6,444 nt of DNA from a bacterium (GCA_027037155.1 JALWBK010000262.1:1-6444); one strand, 5' to 3'; shown: positions 1 through 5,171, numbered from the stretch's first letter. A program made the numbers and translations. Notes: generated by a model from the sequence alone, not told the origin.

Positions 1-1
1 C

Positions 2-124
2 CTCAAAATGGGTGCCTACTTTTACAGGGTATCGTACCTAACGAGAGGCGCTGCGGTGTACAGGATAATGGAACTCCACTACAGGCCACTGGTTGAAGAG
101 TTAAGAAAACTCTCAGATAAGTAA
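2..124 (+). CDS. C-terminal tail of an unidentified protein (5' end outside window)
   Basis: An open frame enters from the left edge and ends at TAA 122-124. The last 40 residues are visible; they begin LKMGAYFYRVSYLTRG and end LVEELRKLSDK. The piece is rich in Tyr and basic residues and ends in a probable amphipathic helix. I see no diagnostic motif and do not assign a family. It converges on the crt gene, and the hairpin at 123-146 lies immediately after its stop, so the two transcription units may share a terminator. That the frame is coding is inferred from its being open to the edge and stopping directly before a terminator. Confidence 0.6.
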   Translation, partial: LKMGAYFYRVSYLTRGAAVYRIMELHYRPLVEELRKLSDK

Positions 125-146
125 AAAAGGGGGCCGAAGCCCCCTT
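123..146 (-). terminator. Rho-independent terminator of the hbd-crt operon
   Basis: Read on the minus strand, a perfect 8-bp stem (AAGGGGGC / GCCCCCTT) closes a TTCG loop and runs into six consecutive T. It lies just after the crt stop codon. The UUCG tetraloop on a C-G closing pair is an exceptionally stable RNA loop. On the plus strand the same stem has a CGAA loop and only a weak following T stretch, so it would end the facing gene less efficiently. Confidence 0.93.
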
Positions 147-152
147 GAATCA

Positions 153-935
153 TCACTTGCCCTGGAAGTTGGGCTTCCTCTTCTCAAGGAAGGCTTTTGT
201 ACCTTCTGTCTTGTCCTCGGTGGCACAGCAGATACCAAACAGATCCGCCTCTATCCTCAGTCCCTCTTCAAGGGTTGTCTCAAGACCTCTATTGACCGCC
301 TCCATAGCATACTTCACAGCCAACGGACCCTTGGATAGGATCACCTTGGCCATGGCCTCCGCCTCTTCCAACAGCTTATCGGGAGGAACCACCTTGTTCA
401 CAAGTCCCATTTGGTACGCCTCCTGGGCATCCACCATCCTGCCGGTGAGAATAAGCTCCATAGCTCTACCTTTGCCCACAAGCCTCGGAAGCCTCTGGGT
501 ACCACCATAGCCAGGAATTATACCCAGATTGACCTCAGGCTGACCAAGTTTGGCTGTCTCAGATGCAATCCTGATGGTACAGGCCATGGCAAGCTCACAA
601 CCACCGCCGAGGGCATATCCGTTTATCGCGGCTATAACCGGCTTCCCAAGGTTCTCAATGAGGTTGAAAACCCTCTGCCCCTTCTCTGCAAACTCCTTTC
701 CCTGAAGTGGATTAAGATCTACAAGCCCTGTAATGTCAGCTCCTGCCACAAAGGCCTTCTCCCCTGCACCGGTAAGAATCACGACCCCAACCTCAGGATC
801 GTCTTTCAGCTCAAGGAAGCACTTCTCAAGCTCATCAATAACAGTAGCATTCAAAGCATTCAGCACTTTAGGTCTGTTGATGGTAACAATTGCTATCTTG
901 TCCTTCTTCTCAATTAGAAGCGTCTCAAAGGCCAT
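153..935 (-). CDS. crt: Enoyl-CoA hydratase / 3-hydroxybutyryl-CoA dehydratase (crotonase family)
   Basis: Cytosolic enzyme of 260 residues, the usual length for short-chain enoyl-CoA hydratases. It reversibly hydrates trans-2-enoyl-CoA to 3-hydroxyacyl-CoA. Visible family hallmarks are the oxyanion-hole segment AFVAGADI (residues 61-68), the second oxyanion segment with the first catalytic glutamate in LGGGCELAMA (Glu114), and the second catalytic glutamate in GQPEVNLG (Glu134), followed by GGTQRLPR. By family alignment these correspond to Glu144 and Glu164 of rat crotonase. The start is the ATG at 933-935, because a perfect AAGGAGGT lies just upstream; a TTG at 951-953 would add six residues but puts the ribosome site inside the gene. 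It is downstream of hbd by 21 bp and its product acts next to Hbd. The exact chain-length preference and the direction (butyrate formation or fatty/aromatic acid breakdown) cannot be read from the sequence. Confidence 0.95.
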   Translation of the reverse strand: MAFETLLIEKKDKIAIVTINRPKVLNALNATVIDELEKCFLELKDDPEVGVVILTGAGEKAFVAGADITGLVDLNPLQGKEFAEKGQRVFNLIENLGKPVIAAINGYALGGGCELAMACTIRIASETAKLGQPEVNLGIIPGYGGTQRLPRLVGKGRAMELILTGRMVDAQEAYQMGLVNKVVPPDKLLEEAEAMAKVILSKGPLAVKYAMEAVNRGLETTLEEGLRIEADLFGICCATEDKTEGTKAFLEKRKPNFQGK

Positions 936-940
936 AGCAT

Positions 941-948
941 ACCTCCTT
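941..948 (-). promoter_or_regulatory. Ribosome binding site of crt
   Basis: AAGGAGGT on the minus strand, 5 nt before the ATG at 935. It decides the start against the in-frame TTG 18 nt upstream. Confidence 0.9.
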
Positions 949-956
949 AGCAATTT

Positions 957-1826
957 TTATGTCTTGTCCTCGTAGACGTAGAAACCTCTACCCGTCTTTC
1001 TTCCAAGATAACCTGCTCTCACCATCTGGCGCAGTATGGGGGCAGGTCTGAACTTTGGATCACCAAATTCCTTGTAAAGCACCTCAAGCACATCCAAGGT
1101 AATATCCACACCCACCAGATCTATAAGGGCAAGTGGTCCTATAGGCATGTTGGCACCAAGTTTCATAGCCTCATCAATCTCCTCAACAGAACCAACACCC
1201 TCCATATACGCCCAGGCAGCCTCATTCATATAGGGAACCAATATCCTATTAACTATAAATCCAGGCTGATCCTTGGTCTTAATGGGTGACTTGCCAAGCT
1301 TCTTAGCAAGTTCATAGGCAAGCTCCACCGTTTCATCGCTGGTGGTCAGCCCTTTAACAATCTCAACCAAAGGCAGAACCGGCACGGGATTGAAGAAGTG
1401 CATTCCCACCACCTTATCGGGTCTGGAAGTAGAAGCCGCAATCTCAGTAATGGAAAGGGAAGAGGTATTTGTGGCAAGCACCACCTCAGGCCTCGTAATC
1501 TTGTCCAGCTCGCCAAAAATCTCTTTTTTCAGCTCCATCTTCTCAAAAACCGCCTCAACCACGTAGTCCACATCCTTGAAGTCAGCAAGATCCTTGGTTG
1601 TCTTTATTCTGGACAACACCTCATCAGCCTGCTCTTGGGTCATCTTCCCCTTCTTAACAATGCGCCCCAAGCTCTTCTTGATAATATTCAATCCCCTGTT
1701 CAGGGCCTCATCGGATATATCCCTAAGCACCACGTTGAACCCTGCCACTGCAGCGACCTGCGCAATCCCAGCACCCATAGTACCAGCGCCACACACACCT
1801 ATAGTCTTAATATCCTCTACCTTCAT
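957..1826 (-). CDS. hbd: 3-hydroxybutyryl-CoA / 3-hydroxyacyl-CoA dehydrogenase, NAD-dependent
   Basis: Protein of 289 residues, the normal length for monofunctional short-chain 3-hydroxyacyl-CoA dehydrogenases. It oxidises (S)-3-hydroxyacyl-CoA to 3-oxoacyl-CoA, or runs in reverse in butyrate synthesis. The N-terminal Rossmann domain has IGVCGAGTMGAGIAQ (residues 9-23) and Asp36 at the end of the second strand, consistent with NAD binding. The active site is recognisable: Ser122 in TNTSSLSI, His143 in MHFFNPVP, Glu155 in PLVEIVKG and Asn193 in GFIVNRIL. These keep a constant offset of 15 from the human enzyme's Ser137/His158/Glu170/Asn208. The C-terminal dimerisation domain is complete, through GRKTGRGFYVYED. 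The start ATG is preceded by GGGAGGTG with a 4-nt gap. It is first gene of the hbd-crt operon, driven by the promoter at 1863-1891. Confidence 0.96.
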   Translation of the reverse strand: MKVEDIKTIGVCGAGTMGAGIAQVAAVAGFNVVLRDISDEALNRGLNIIKKSLGRIVKKGKMTQEQADEVLSRIKTTKDLADFKDVDYVVEAVFEKMELKKEIFGELDKITRPEVVLATNTSSLSITEIAASTSRPDKVVGMHFFNPVPVLPLVEIVKGLTTSDETVELAYELAKKLGKSPIKTKDQPGFIVNRILVPYMNEAAWAYMEGVGSVEEIDEAMKLGANMPIGPLALIDLVGVDITLDVLEVLYKEFGDPKFRPAPILRQMVRAGYLGRKTGRGFYVYEDKT

Positions 1827-1830
1827 AACT

Positions 1831-1838
1831 CACCTCCC
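1831..1838 (-). promoter_or_regulatory. Ribosome binding site of hbd
   Basis: GGGAGGTG on the minus strand, 4 nt before the ATG at 1826. Confidence 0.85.
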
Positions 1839-1862
1839 GAAAAGCTTACTTGGTTTACTAAA

Positions 1863-1891
1863 ATTAAACCACATGAAGTCTCACTTTGCAA
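1863..1891 (-). promoter_or_regulatory. Predicted sigma-70-type promoter of hbd-crt
   Basis: On the minus strand TTGCAA (1891-1886) is followed after exactly 17 bp by TTTAAT (1868-1863). A TGG precedes the -10, matching an extended -10 element. Initiation would fall near 1856, giving a leader of about 30 nt that contains the ribosome site. The -35 is one half of the inverted repeat at 1884-1914, so a protein bound there would block this promoter. Prediction from sequence only. Confidence 0.5.
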
Positions 1892-1914
1892 CTCAAGGAA
1901 CGGGGATTGCAAAG
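1884..1914. promoter_or_regulatory. Inverted repeat CTTTGCAA-N15-TTGCAAAG, candidate operator
   Basis: Perfect 8-bp arms at 1884-1891 and 1907-1914, separated by 15 bp. Each arm contains the self-complementary TTGCAA, and the two cores are 21 bp apart, close to two helical turns, as for a regulator contacting one face of the DNA. It sits midway between two divergent genes and overlaps both candidate -35 elements. I cannot name the regulator. A solitary degenerate CRISPR-like repeat is a less likely alternative. Confidence 0.5.
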
Positions 1915-1935
1915 ACTAAGTTCTAATGCGACAAT
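1907..1935 (+). promoter_or_regulatory. Weak candidate promoter for the divergent SDR gene
   Basis: TTGCAA (1907-1912), 17 bp spacer, GACAAT (1930-1935). Each box matches the sigma-70 consensus at four of six positions. Initiation near 1942 would leave only a few bases before the ATG at 1948, and no Shine-Dalgarno is visible there, so the transcript could be nearly leaderless. Weak on its own; it gains some support from its symmetry with the hbd promoter. Confidence 0.28.
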
Positions 1936-1947
1936 ACAACAATACAG

Positions 1948-2865
1948 ATGAAAGTATTTATAGCTGGAGGAACTGGTTTCATTGGCCCGCACTTAATACG
2001 GGCCTTTAACAAGGCAGGCTTTGAAGTTACAGCCCTGATACGCAGAAGAGAAAAGGCTGTTCTTCTTCCCAAAGGCACAAACCTCGTTTTCGGAGATCCT
2101 TTAGCACCTGGTTCCTGGCAGGAAGAATGCAACAAAGCCTCGGTAGTCGTTAACTTAGTGGGAGCCAACATCTTCTCCTCATGGACAAAAGACTACAAAA
2201 GGTTGATTCGTGAATCCAGGGTGAAAGCCACCCACAACATAGTGTCATCCCTTTGTGAAGGTGCTGTGCTTTTGAACGCTTCTGCCGTCGGATTCTATGG
2301 AGCCAACCGTGGAGAAGAAGAGATCACAGAAGAAAGTCCCCCGGGCTGTGACTTTTTAGCTCAGGTCTGCCAAGAATGGGAAGCCGCAGCCCTTTCTGGA
2401 AGCCAAAGAGGAGCCCGGGTCTGTATCATGCGCTTGGGAGTTGTTCTTGGGAAAGATGGAGGAGCCTTAGCCAAAATGCTACCACCCTTCAGGTTGGGGC
2501 TCGGAGGTCCCGTTGGCTCAGGCCGCCAGTGGTTTCCCTGGATTCACATAGAAGATCTGACAAGAGCTGTTCTATTCCTGGCTCAAAGAGAAGACCTCTC
2601 AGGTCCTTTCAACTTTGTAGCCCCTCAACCTGTAAGAAACAAAGAATTCGTAGAAACCTTGGCTAAGATCCTCAAAAGACCGGCTGTCTTCAAGGTCCCA
2701 AGCTTTATGCTCAAAATCCTCTTAGGCGAACGAGCCGATCTTCTTTTGGGCAGCATCAAGGCCAAACCCAAAAGACTACTTGACGCTGGATTTAGTTTTA
2801 ATTTCCCCCGACTTGAAAGCGCACTCAGAAATATTCTTACATCCTGTTCTTTAAGCAAGCACTGA
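1948..2865 (+). CDS. TIGR01777 family atypical SDR / NAD-dependent epimerase-like protein (YfcH type)
   Basis: Protein of 305 residues, typical length for this family. The N-terminal Rossmann motif GGTGFIG (residues 7-13) binds the nucleotide. The family block NASAVGFYG (110-118) and FLAQVCQEWE (136-145) follow; where classical SDRs have YxxxK this segment lacks it, as is usual for this atypical group. WFPWIHIEDL (195-204) is the strand before the C-terminal domain. The last 60 residues match the DUF1731 pattern: VPSFMLKILLGE, then a Lys-Pro-Lys-Arg-Leu-Leu segment, AGFSFNFP and an ALRNIL helix. The enzymatic substrate of the family is unknown and none is proposed here. No clear ribosome site precedes the ATG; the start is chosen because the Rossmann strand begins at residue 2. 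It is divergent from hbd and shares its control region. Confidence 0.92.
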   Translation: MKVFIAGGTGFIGPHLIRAFNKAGFEVTALIRRREKAVLLPKGTNLVFGDPLAPGSWQEECNKASVVVNLVGANIFSSWTKDYKRLIRESRVKATHNIVSSLCEGAVLLNASAVGFYGANRGEEEITEESPPGCDFLAQVCQEWEAAALSGSQRGARVCIMRLGVVLGKDGGALAKMLPPFRLGLGGPVGSGRQWFPWIHIEDLTRAVLFLAQREDLSGPFNFVAPQPVRNKEFVETLAKILKRPAVFKVPSFMLKILLGERADLLLGSIKAKPKRLLDAGFSFNFPRLESALRNILTSCSLSKH

Positions 2866-2893
2866 CGAAGAGCTACAAGATCTGTCTCGCCTT

Positions 2894-3124
2894 TTATTCT
2901 TCCTCTTCCTCAAAACTCAGGTATTTCCTCAAAAACTCTGGTAACCTCTCTTCCTGCTCCTTACTGAATGCCACCAAAATTTCTGCCAGCTCCTCCTCGG
3001 GATACTCCATCAGCCTGTCATAATCCTCATCCGATATCGCCATCAACAGACCTATCACCAACAACTTCTCCTGTTGTGTCATAGTTGACATTAGCGATTC
3101 CAAGTTTAAGTTTTGCTTTCCCAT
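2894..3124 (-). CDS. Small acidic protein, unrecognised
   Basis: A 76-residue protein from the ATG at 3122-3124; an upstream in-frame ATG at 3137-3139 would add five residues. I prefer the inner start because GGGGTGG lies 5 nt before it, whereas the outer ATG has only A/T-rich sequence upstream. The middle is hydrophobic (EKLLVIGLLMAI), then a strongly acidic region with ISDEDYDRLMEYPEEELAEI follows, and the protein ends in FEEEEE. It is probably mostly alpha-helical and soluble; the hydrophobic stretch is too short for a confident membrane segment. The gene converges on the SDR gene with 28 bp between stops and diverges from cassette A. No family assigned. Coding is supported by the ribosome site, residue composition and tight packing. 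Confidence 0.65.
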   Translation of the reverse strand: MGKQNLNLESLMSTMTQQEKLLVIGLLMAISDEDYDRLMEYPEEELAEILVAFSKEQEERLPEFLRKYLSFEEEEE

Positions 3125-3129
3125 AACTA

Positions 3130-3136
3130 CCACCCC
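3130..3136 (-). promoter_or_regulatory. Ribosome binding site deciding the start of the small acidic gene
   Basis: GGGGTGG on the minus strand, one mismatch from GGAGGTG, 5 nt before the ATG at 3124. It overlaps the alternative upstream ATG, which argues against that start. Confidence 0.5.
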
Positions 3137-3223
3137 CATTTTAAGTTAAACACATGAAAGCCTCTACCTCCAAACCTTCACTCTAACCAAATACCACCTT
3201 TTAGGACAGGATAATCGTACGGC

Positions 3224-3316
3224 ATGATTATGCAATACACAAATCAATCCCTTGCCAAATAGCTGGGAACTGATCTACAAGTCGCAGAGTGGGCACGCTA
3301 CCGGACAAACTCATAG
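3224..3316 (+). pseudogene. Displaced N-terminal reading frame of cassette A first gene
   Basis: From ATG 3224 this frame reads MIMQYTNQSLAK, then TAG at 3260-3262, then LGTDLQVAEWARYRTNS and TAG at 3314-3316. The equivalent frames in C (LAKYLG) and B (LAKWLG) have Tyr or Trp where A has the amber codon. The frame is -1 relative to the downstream ORF that starts at 3289, and restoring one base near 3300 would join ARY to DKLIELL. I read this as the broken beginning of an originally longer first gene. Programmed frameshifting is possible but no standard slippery heptamer is seen at the junction, and the amber codon would also have to be bypassed. Confidence 0.45.
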
Positions 3317-3445
3317 AACTGCTCGGCACAGGCCGAAAGGCACATGTAAAGGTGGGCGATCTCGTTCCCAAATGGGACGGCGCCGAAGAATACACGCCCG
3401 TTGAGGCCATCTACAGGGATTTTCTGGGCAATGAATGCTGGATAA
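3246..3445 (+). repeat. Direct repeat R1, copy in cassette A
   Basis: A 200-bp block aligned without gaps to 4972-5171; by hand count 13 of 200 positions differ (about 93% identity). It covers the displaced N-terminal frame and the first 52 codons of the first gene. Identity stops abruptly after GGATAA, where the variable nuclease-like part begins. Cassette B has only protein-level similarity over this stretch. Confidence 0.93.
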
Positions 3446-3732
3446 CCCAGTACACACGGGAAGAACACATCCTCAACGATCCATCCAAGCAAAAGCACAA
3501 AGAAGAGTATGTCAAGGCTTTAAAAATGCTTCCTGATATTTTGCAAAACCCCGACGCGGTAATACATGAGCTTAAGTTTAGAAGCATATACTACGGCAGG
3601 AAAGTTGGAGATAAGCTCTGGTATTTTGTAGTTGTTGGCTTGGATACGCAAAAGATATTTACAATCATCCTGAGAAGGAATATCCCTAAACGTAAGGATA
3701 GATTTGAGGTGCTATATGAAAAAACTTCTTAG
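3289..3732 (+). CDS. Cassette A first gene: putative BECR-type nuclease-like protein
   Basis: A 147-residue ORF from GTG 3289, without a visible Shine-Dalgarno. Residues 1-52 form a conserved leader domain (IELLGTGRKA, VGDLVPKW, then LGNECWI). Residues 53-147 form the variable domain: EEHIL near 58-62, LPDILQNPD at 81-89, YYGRK at 101-105, the strand WYFVVVGLD at 111-119 and KIFTIILRR at 122-130. The order 'HI ... helix ... nPd ... Y.R ... VVV ... k.fTi' is what I associate with phage-type Barnase/EndoU/ColicinE5-D/RelE-like (PBECR/BECR) nuclease domains. That assignment is from pattern memory and not proven. The gene overlaps its partner by 17 nt, implying translational coupling. Its true 5' end is uncertain (see the displaced frame at 3224-3316). 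A toxin role is inferred; a structural or non-catalytic phage remnant is the alternative. Confidence 0.65.
   Translation: MGTLPDKLIELLGTGRKAHVKVGDLVPKWDGAEEYTPVEAIYRDFLGNECWITQYTREEHILNDPSKQKHKEEYVKALKMLPDILQNPDAVIHELKFRSIYYGRKVGDKLWYFVVVGLDTQKIFTIILRRNIPKRKDRFEVLYEKTS
3706..3711 (+). promoter_or_regulatory. Ribosome binding site of cassette A second gene
   Basis: GAGGTG, 4 nt before ATG 3716 and inside the end of the first gene. It selects this ATG over an in-frame TTG at 3704. Confidence 0.8.
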
Positions 3733-4039
3733 GTTTTGGGATTCTGGTGCAGGTTTCAGCCTGTATGATCCAGAATTGACGGATGAACTTGAATATGAGG
3801 ACTATGAGATTGCAGAAAAGGCGCTGCACGATGAAAAGGGCACTATTGCGCTTCTCAGGCATACCTTTATCACGGACACAGAAAAGGAGCTGAGCAGCAT
3901 CATCCAAGATGCCCGCCGCCTCAACATCCCCGGCCGCTACGACGTGCCCGAACTGGGCATCAAAAACGCCACCTTCGTGGAAGTCCTTGAGGCTGTCAGA
4001 AAGTATTACCAAACTAAAAAGCAGGTTTTAGCAAAGTAA
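3716..4039 (+). CDS. Cassette A second gene: putative partner/immunity protein
   Basis: A 107-residue protein. Residues 1-65 are variable and differ from the copies in B and C, sharing only a loose pattern (LRFWDSGAGFSLYDPEL, then acidic residues and a beta-like IALLRHTF). Residues 66-107 carry the near-invariant module ARRLNIPGRYDVPELGI / NATFVEVLEAVRKYYQ, probably a turn-rich segment followed by an amphipathic helix. No known family is recognised. A small soluble acidic protein translated from a strong ribosome site inside the preceding gene is typical of an antitoxin or immunity partner. The variable N-terminal half faces the variable C-terminal half of the first gene in map order, which suggests they recognise each other. 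Function is inferred from arrangement only. Confidence 0.75.
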   Translation: MKKLLRFWDSGAGFSLYDPELTDELEYEDYEIAEKALHDEKGTIALLRHTFITDTEKELSSIIQDARRLNIPGRYDVPELGIKNATFVEVLEAVRKYYQTKKQVLAK

Positions 4040-4040
4040 C
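3911..4040 (+). repeat. Direct repeat R2, copy A
   Basis: A block of about 130 bp encoding the shared C-terminal module of the second gene. By hand count 15 of 130 positions differ from 4794-4923 (about 88% identity). Its first half is clearly more GC-rich than the adjacent variable part of the gene. Confidence 0.9.
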
Positions 4041-4155
4041 CTTCTTTATAGCCCAGATATTTCTGGAAATTCACGCTAAGAATGGTGTAAAAAGCAAGAA
4101 AATACAGCATCCTTTTGAAATACGTGAACTCGCTAAATGGCTGGGACTGGCTGAA
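4018..4155 (+). pseudogene. Start-less in-frame upstream extension of cassette B first gene
   Basis: The frame of the B first gene stays open for 46 codons upstream of its GTG, from just after TAA 4015-4017, overlapping the end of the A second gene in another frame. It reads like genuine protein (IAQIFLEIHAKNG, HPFEIRELAKWLGLAE), but it contains no ATG, GTG or TTG in frame. LAKWLG matches LAKYLG of cassette C with synonymous third-base differences (CTC/CTT, GCT/GCC), which supports a coding past. It is either a truncated remnant of a longer gene or translated from a non-standard start such as CTG 4063. Confidence 0.45.
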
Positions 4156-4599
4156 GTGGATTTGGAAAACCCTGGAAAGAAGTATTATCCCTTGAAACTG
4201 GTGCAAATCCTTGGAGTCAACCGCAAAGCACCAGTTAAAGAAGGAAACACTGTGCTCAAATGGAAGGAATCAGAAGAAACCACAACTGTAAAAGCCATCC
4301 TAAAAGATCTTCTCAATAATGAAGCATGGATTACCGAATTCACCTATGAGAGACACATACCCAAAACACTCCAGAGAAAAAGGATTTCTTTGCAAATCAC
4401 CCTTTCTGACATTAGAAAAAACCCTGAACAGATTTACCGGGACACGATAGATGGAGCCTTCCTGTTTGTCAGGGAAATAGAAGGGAAACGGATGGCTTTA
4501 GTGGTAGGAGAGCACAGCCGAAAGATCTTTACAATCATGCCAATAGGAACTAAACTTTCCAGCAAGAGGTATAAACTTCTATTTGAGGAGAAAAAGTGA
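4156..4599 (+). CDS. Cassette B first gene: putative BECR-type nuclease-like protein
   Basis: A 147-residue ORF from GTG 4156, with no clear ribosome site and the true start uncertain. It is paralogous to the A and C first genes at protein level: YPLKLVQILG and RKAPVKEGN align with LPDKLIELLG and RKAPVKVGD, and NNEAWITEF with GNECWITQY. Unlike A and C it shows no near-identical DNA block here. The C-terminal half keeps the pattern more fully than the other copies: YERHIPK (64-70), ITLSDIRKNPEQIYRD (81-96), AFLFVREIEG (101-110), ALVVGEHSRKIFTIMP (114-129), ending KRYKLLFEEKK. The Arg-His in ERHI and the RE pair in FVREIE are candidate functional residues by analogy with BECR nucleases. It ends with TGA overlapping the partner's GTG. 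A toxin role is inferred. Confidence 0.72.
   Translation: MDLENPGKKYYPLKLVQILGVNRKAPVKEGNTVLKWKESEETTTVKAILKDLLNNEAWITEFTYERHIPKTLQRKRISLQITLSDIRKNPEQIYRDTIDGAFLFVREIEGKRMALVVGEHSRKIFTIMPIGTKLSSKRYKLLFEEKK
4585..4590 (+). promoter_or_regulatory. Ribosome binding site of cassette B second gene
   Basis: GAGGAG, 5 nt before GTG 4596. The GTG overlaps the preceding TGA (GTGA), a standard translational-coupling junction. Confidence 0.8.
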
Positions 4600-4922
4600 A
4601 GCCTTTTGTCATTGAATTAGAAGACATTGGGGAGTCTCTGTTTTTAGAAAACAAAAGTATTTCTCCCAAGCAGACACGAGAGGTTGAGCTTGGCTTGTGG
4701 TGTGAGCTTGCGGAAGATGACGTTTTCTATCAGATGGAAATCCTTTATGGAGACAAGAATATCCAGGAGACCATGGACTGGCATATACAACAAGCCCGCC
4801 GCCTCAACATTCCCGGCCGTTATGATGTGCCCGAACTGGACATTGAAAATGCCACCTTCGTGGAAGTCCTTGAGGCGATTAGGAAGTATTACCAAACCAA
4901 AAAGCAAGTTTTCGCAAAGTAA
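4596..4922 (+). CDS. Cassette B second gene: putative partner/immunity protein
   Basis: A 108-residue protein starting at GTG in a GTGA overlap with the first gene. The N-terminal half (residues 1-65) is recognisably related to that of C: ESLFLENKSI and LGLWCELAEDDVFYQMEI align with GGFFLKNESL and IGLWSEFSEDGVFLSMEF. This suggests a small beta-rich domain. Residues 67-108 carry the shared module ARRLNIPGRYDVPELDI / NATFVEVLEAIRKYYQTKK. No named family recognised. Tight coupling and a paralogous pair on each side support a two-component module. The immunity/antitoxin role is inferred. Confidence 0.8.
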   Translation: MKPFVIELEDIGESLFLENKSISPKQTREVELGLWCELAEDDVFYQMEILYGDKNIQETMDWHIQQARRLNIPGRYDVPELDIENATFVEVLEAIRKYYQTKKQVFAK

Positions 4923-4923
4923 C
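4794..4923 (+). repeat. Direct repeat R2, copy B
   Basis: Second copy of the block encoding the shared C-terminal module, 883 bp downstream of copy A. Differences from A are mostly third-base changes, consistent with selection on the protein. Confidence 0.9.
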
Positions 4924-4967
4924 ACAGATCTTGTAGGAATCTAAAGCACTACGGTAGCACCATCTAA

Positions 4968-5042
4968 ACCAAATCCCTTGCCAAATATCTGGGAATTGAC
5001 CTACAAGTCGCAGAGTGGGCACGCTACCCGACAAACTCATAG
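4968..5042 (+). pseudogene. Displaced N-terminal reading frame of cassette C first gene
   Basis: After TAA 4965-4967 this frame reads TKSLAKYLGIDLQVAEWARY and then PTNS before TAG 5040-5042. It has no start codon. The frame is -1 relative to the ORF starting at GTG 5015, with the same junction as in cassette A, so the shift predates the duplication or was spread by gene conversion. Unlike A it has TAT and not TAG at the position after LAK. Confidence 0.45.
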
Positions 5043-5171
5043 AACTGCTCGGCACAGGCCGAAAAGCGCCTGTAAAGGTGGGCGATCTTGTCCCCAAATG
5101 GGACGGTGCCGAAGAATACACGCCTGTTGAGGCCATCTACAGAGACTTTCTGGGCAATGAATGCTGGATAA
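4972..5171 (+). repeat. Direct repeat R1, copy in cassette C
   Basis: Partner of 3246-3445, 1726 bp downstream, with the same orientation and sharp right boundary. Recombination between the two R1 copies would delete or duplicate cassettes A and B. Confidence 0.93.

Noticed and set aside
145..1926. Several plus-strand open frames of 74-173 codons across the hbd-crt region
   Set aside because: They lie opposite two genes with complete catalytic motifs and are low-complexity Ser/Thr/Pro or Leu/His-rich translations, without ribosome sites.
2866..2893. Possible bidirectional terminator between the SDR gene and the small acidic gene
   Set aside because: The best pairing I can draw (CGA-GA with TCTCG) is about 5 bp with a bulge and a long loop; too weak to report as a feature.
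3203..3231. Possible promoter for the cassette array (AGGACA-N17-GATTAT, or a lone GATAAT at 3210-3215)
   Set aside because: The boxes match at four of six positions and the -10 overlaps the candidate ATG at 3224; the lone GATAAT has no acceptable -35. Not strong enough without a mapped start.
4010..4040. Programmed -1 frameshift joining the A second gene to the B first gene at AAAAAG
   Set aside because: The frames do lie -1 apart, but the heptamer TAAAAAG is not a standard slippery site, a TAA occurs in the -1 frame just upstream, and the same motif in B leads only to a quick stop.
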